A model generated the notes under the pieces. That model made no database searches. It was not told where the DNA came from and was given only the letters and a program-made list of their open reading frames with translations. The position numbers were made by a program, and so were the translations under genes. From Saprospiraceae bacterium (lineage in GTDB: Bacteria; Bacteroidota; Bacteroidia; Chitinophagales; Saprospiraceae), in assembly GCA_020849825.1 (NCBI GenBank), contig JADZFP010000204.1:1-7833 (forward strand): a DNA stretch of 7,833 nucleotides. The letters run 5' to 3'. Below are positions 5,955 to 7,833 of the stretch, in pieces. Position 1 is the stretch's first letter. Every line of letters begins with the position of its first letter.

Positions 5955-6947
5955 ATGATGAAAAACTTCAAAAACAAATGCCTTTTGGGTTGCTGTTTGT
6001 TGCTGGTTCATTGCCTGCATGCTCAAATGCCGGGAATTATCCAGTTGCAAAAGATCGACGACAACATCCAGTTTTTTCAGACTGATGGCCGGCAATGGGC
6101 GGTCGCGAAATCGGGCGACACCGTTTTTCAAGGCAATTACGACCAGTGTTTGCCGCAGTTTTGTTACCTGAACAAACGCTGTTACCTGAGTGTGCAAAAA
6201 GACGGAAAGGCAGGCCTGATCGATCTTCAAAAGAACGTGATCGTTCCATTTCAGTTCAATAAGGTGGAATACACGGGTGGCTACGACAATTTTGTACTCG
6301 TGTGGTCGCCCGACGGCCGTTGCGGCATCTGGAATCTTCAGGGGCGCGAAGTGATTCCGCCCACATACTATTCCATCGTCAAAAAAGAACGCGGTTATTT
6401 CAAGGTGCAGGATTTTGACACCCAAAAGGCTGGCCTGATCGATTCGCTGGGCCAAATCCGACTGCCCCTCGAATACGGCGGTTGCGACGTGGAGTTGTCG
6501 CCGGGCATCTGGTTTAAAGCCTCAAAAGACATGTTATGGGCGCTTTTCGACCTGTCGGGCAAGCAACTGACGGAATTCCGCTACCTGAATTTTCACTGCA
6601 ACCCGTATTCGACGGATATGCTTTTCGCCCAAAAAACAAGACGGGTGTACGATGTGATGGATAAAAACGGAGCGATTTTGCCCATTTTGCCCGTAGAGGA
6701 TTTCATTTTTTTCAGCAAAGTTGTTGCCGTGTTGCGCAACAATACCTGGGCGTACCTGCTGCCCGACGGCCGGCAATTGACGGAATTTAAATACGAATCG
6801 GTCGATCGGGTTTTTTCCGATTACAAAGCCCGTAAGTTTGAAAAAGACCTCGGTGTCGCATCGCCCGATATAGTCGTTGGTAAAGCCACCCGCGACGGAA
6901 AAACGTACGTTATCACCCTCGCAGGTAAAGAAATTCTGGTCCCTTGA
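5955..6947 (+). CDS. Secreted WG-repeat protein
   Basis: The protein is 330 aa from the ATG at 5955. The N-terminus (MMKNFKNKCLLGCCLLLVHCLHAQ) is a Sec signal peptide, with a likely cut before Gln24. The rest is made of about 20-residue units of the WG type (aromatic or small residue, G, hydrophobic pair, D, turn, G, hydrophobic, P, x-x-Y). Clear copies begin at residues about 85 (KAGLIDLQ), 122 (RCGIWNLQG), 158 (KAGLIDSLG), 194 (LWALFDLSG) and 264 (TWAYLLPDG). Two copies share a GRQLTEFKY or GKQLTEFRY segment. The WG dipeptide itself is degenerate in every copy. Such repeats form beta-rich scaffolds of unknown biochemical function. ATGs at 5937 and 5958 are other possible starts; 5937 would put six residues before the signal. 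A second WG gene begins 14 bases after the stop, so the two form an operon. No clear promoter box is seen in 5840-5954. Confidence 0.85.
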   Translation: MMKNFKNKCLLGCCLLLVHCLHAQMPGIIQLQKIDDNIQFFQTDGRQWAVAKSGDTVFQGNYDQCLPQFCYLNKRCYLSVQKDGKAGLIDLQKNVIVPFQFNKVEYTGGYDNFVLVWSPDGRCGIWNLQGREVIPPTYYSIVKKERGYFKVQDFDTQKAGLIDSLGQIRLPLEYGGCDVELSPGIWFKASKDMLWALFDLSGKQLTEFRYLNFHCNPYSTDMLFAQKTRRVYDVMDKNGAILPILPVEDFIFFSKVVAVLRNNTWAYLLPDGRQLTEFKYESVDRVFSDYKARKFEKDLGVASPDIVVGKATRDGKTYVITLAGKEILVP

Positions 6948-6961
6948 AACATCGCTAACCC

Positions 6962-7833
6962 ATGAAAAAACTCCTTTTTCTCCTGCTTTTTTTCCCCCTT
7001 GCCTTGTCTGCTCAAATTCTGGACGAACCCGCGCCGGTAGAAGAAGATATCCGGCCGGAATCCGTTCGGTTCAGAGAGAGCATTCCGCAACGCCTCAAAA
7101 CCGGCAAACCGCAGGCGTATCGGTACAACAACCTTTGGGGTTATATCCTCAACGACAGCGTGCTGATCCCTTGCAAATACGAGCATTTGGACAATCAATA
7201 TTCCGACCTGATGATCTGCCGGGAGCCGAAAAAACTGTACGGCGCCATCAACAAAAAAGACGAGACGGTTATCCCTTTCGAATATTTTGTGCTCAACAAA
7301 GAACCCGACGGCCTGCTGCTGGCCGCTAAAAAGGACGTGGGCTATGGTCTGCTGCAACCCGACGGCAGCGCCGTGCTGGTGCCTTTGGGGTATAGCAGAG
7401 CCATGCGGAAAGACTCAGTCTATATCTTCTATTCGACAGGCCGGCAACGCATCGTCAAACACCTGGGCGGCGGGACGCTGAGCCTGCTGATGGAAGGCAG
7501 TTTCGATGAGATTGATCCCATGAGAACCGACGACCGCCCCTTGTTTGCCGTCAAACAACAAGATTTTTGGGGTCTGATGGACTACAACAAAAAACTGCAG
7601 GTGCCCTGTGTGTACGACAAAATTAACCGGATCGAAAACCGCATGGTGACCGTCCTGAAAAATGGCAAAAAGGGTATTGTAGACATGGACGGCCGCGAAC
7701 TGATACCTTGCGCCTACGACGAGATATATCCAAGGTTGAGAAACGGCTTGATTCGGGTGGAAAACAAATCGGGCGCTGCGACCCTTATGGGTTTGCTGGA
7801 CTCCACCGGCCGGCAGATCCTGCCGCTCGAATA
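6962..7833 (+). CDS. Secreted WG-repeat protein, 3' end outside window
   Basis: The frame is open from the ATG at 6962 to the right edge (290 complete codons plus TA). Residues 1-17 (MKKLLFLLLFFPLALSA, cut before Gln18) are a typical Sec signal peptide. After an acidic, Pro-containing spacer there are six WG-type units starting near residues 58 (LWGYILND), 92 (LYGAINKKD), 127 (GYGLLQPDG), 202 (FWGLMDYN), 236 (KKGIVDMDG) and 275 (LMGLLDSTG). Several end in the expected P-x-x-Y-(D/E) pattern (IPCKYE, VPCVYD, IPCAYD). The cut copy ends LPLE plus TA, and a Tyr codon would fit the pattern at this point. The copies are closer to the family pattern than those in the preceding gene, which is 14 bases upstream and surely co-transcribed. 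The two proteins are likely paralogues by duplication and divergence. The function is unknown; a periplasmic or surface scaffold is an inference from the signal and the repeats. Confidence 0.88.
   Translation, partial: MKKLLFLLLFFPLALSAQILDEPAPVEEDIRPESVRFRESIPQRLKTGKPQAYRYNNLWGYILNDSVLIPCKYEHLDNQYSDLMICREPKKLYGAINKKDETVIPFEYFVLNKEPDGLLLAAKKDVGYGLLQPDGSAVLVPLGYSRAMRKDSVYIFYSTGRQRIVKHLGGGTLSLLMEGSFDEIDPMRTDDRPLFAVKQQDFWGLMDYNKKLQVPCVYDKINRIENRMVTVLKNGKKGIVDMDGRELIPCAYDEIYPRLRNGLIRVENKSGAATLMGLLDSTGRQILPLE

Overview
The window looks like chromosomal DNA of a member of the Bacteroidota. Three observations point there: TAnnTTTG-type promoter boxes in place of an E. coli-type -10, start codons without a clear Shine-Dalgarno sequence, and the gene families present (a TonB-dependent receptor with a carboxypeptidase-regulatory-like N-terminus, a DUF3276-type PUR protein, a secreted bleomycin-hydrolase-like C1 peptidase, WG-repeat proteins). 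The fairly high G+C of the coding regions and the particular families would suit the Saprospiria side of the phylum, but that is inference.

Layout. Positions 1-3271 read leftward: the first 160 codons of a TonB-dependent outer-membrane receptor (1-480) with its own promoter (501-529); a strong intrinsic terminator (574-615) closing the next gene; a PUR-domain nucleic-acid-binding protein (650-1447) whose N-terminal arm is an Arg-Asp-Gly repeat and whose promoter lies at 1494-1526; and a YtcJ-like amidohydrolase with a probable lipoprotein signal (1556-3271). A short divergent region (3272-3363) separates these from the rightward genes: a secreted papain-fold (C1B, bleomycin-hydrolase-like) aminopeptidase (3364-4671), gcvT of the glycine cleavage system (4715-5839), and two secreted WG-repeat proteins in tandem (5955-6947 and 6962 to beyond the right edge).

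How the parts relate. Most products carry export signals (receptor, amidohydrolase, peptidase, both WG proteins), so the window is largely a collection of cell-envelope or periplasmic functions around two conserved cytoplasmic genes (the PUR protein and gcvT). The peptidase and gcvT are 43 bases apart and may share a transcript. The two WG genes are 14 bases apart and almost certainly do. No mobile element, CRISPR array, tRNA or rRNA is visible, and no stretch above 300 bases lacks a gene. I found no convincing new multi-gene system. The most unusual items are the charge-patterned repeat arm of the PUR protein, the start-codon question that its promoter settles, and the pair of secreted WG-repeat paralogues.
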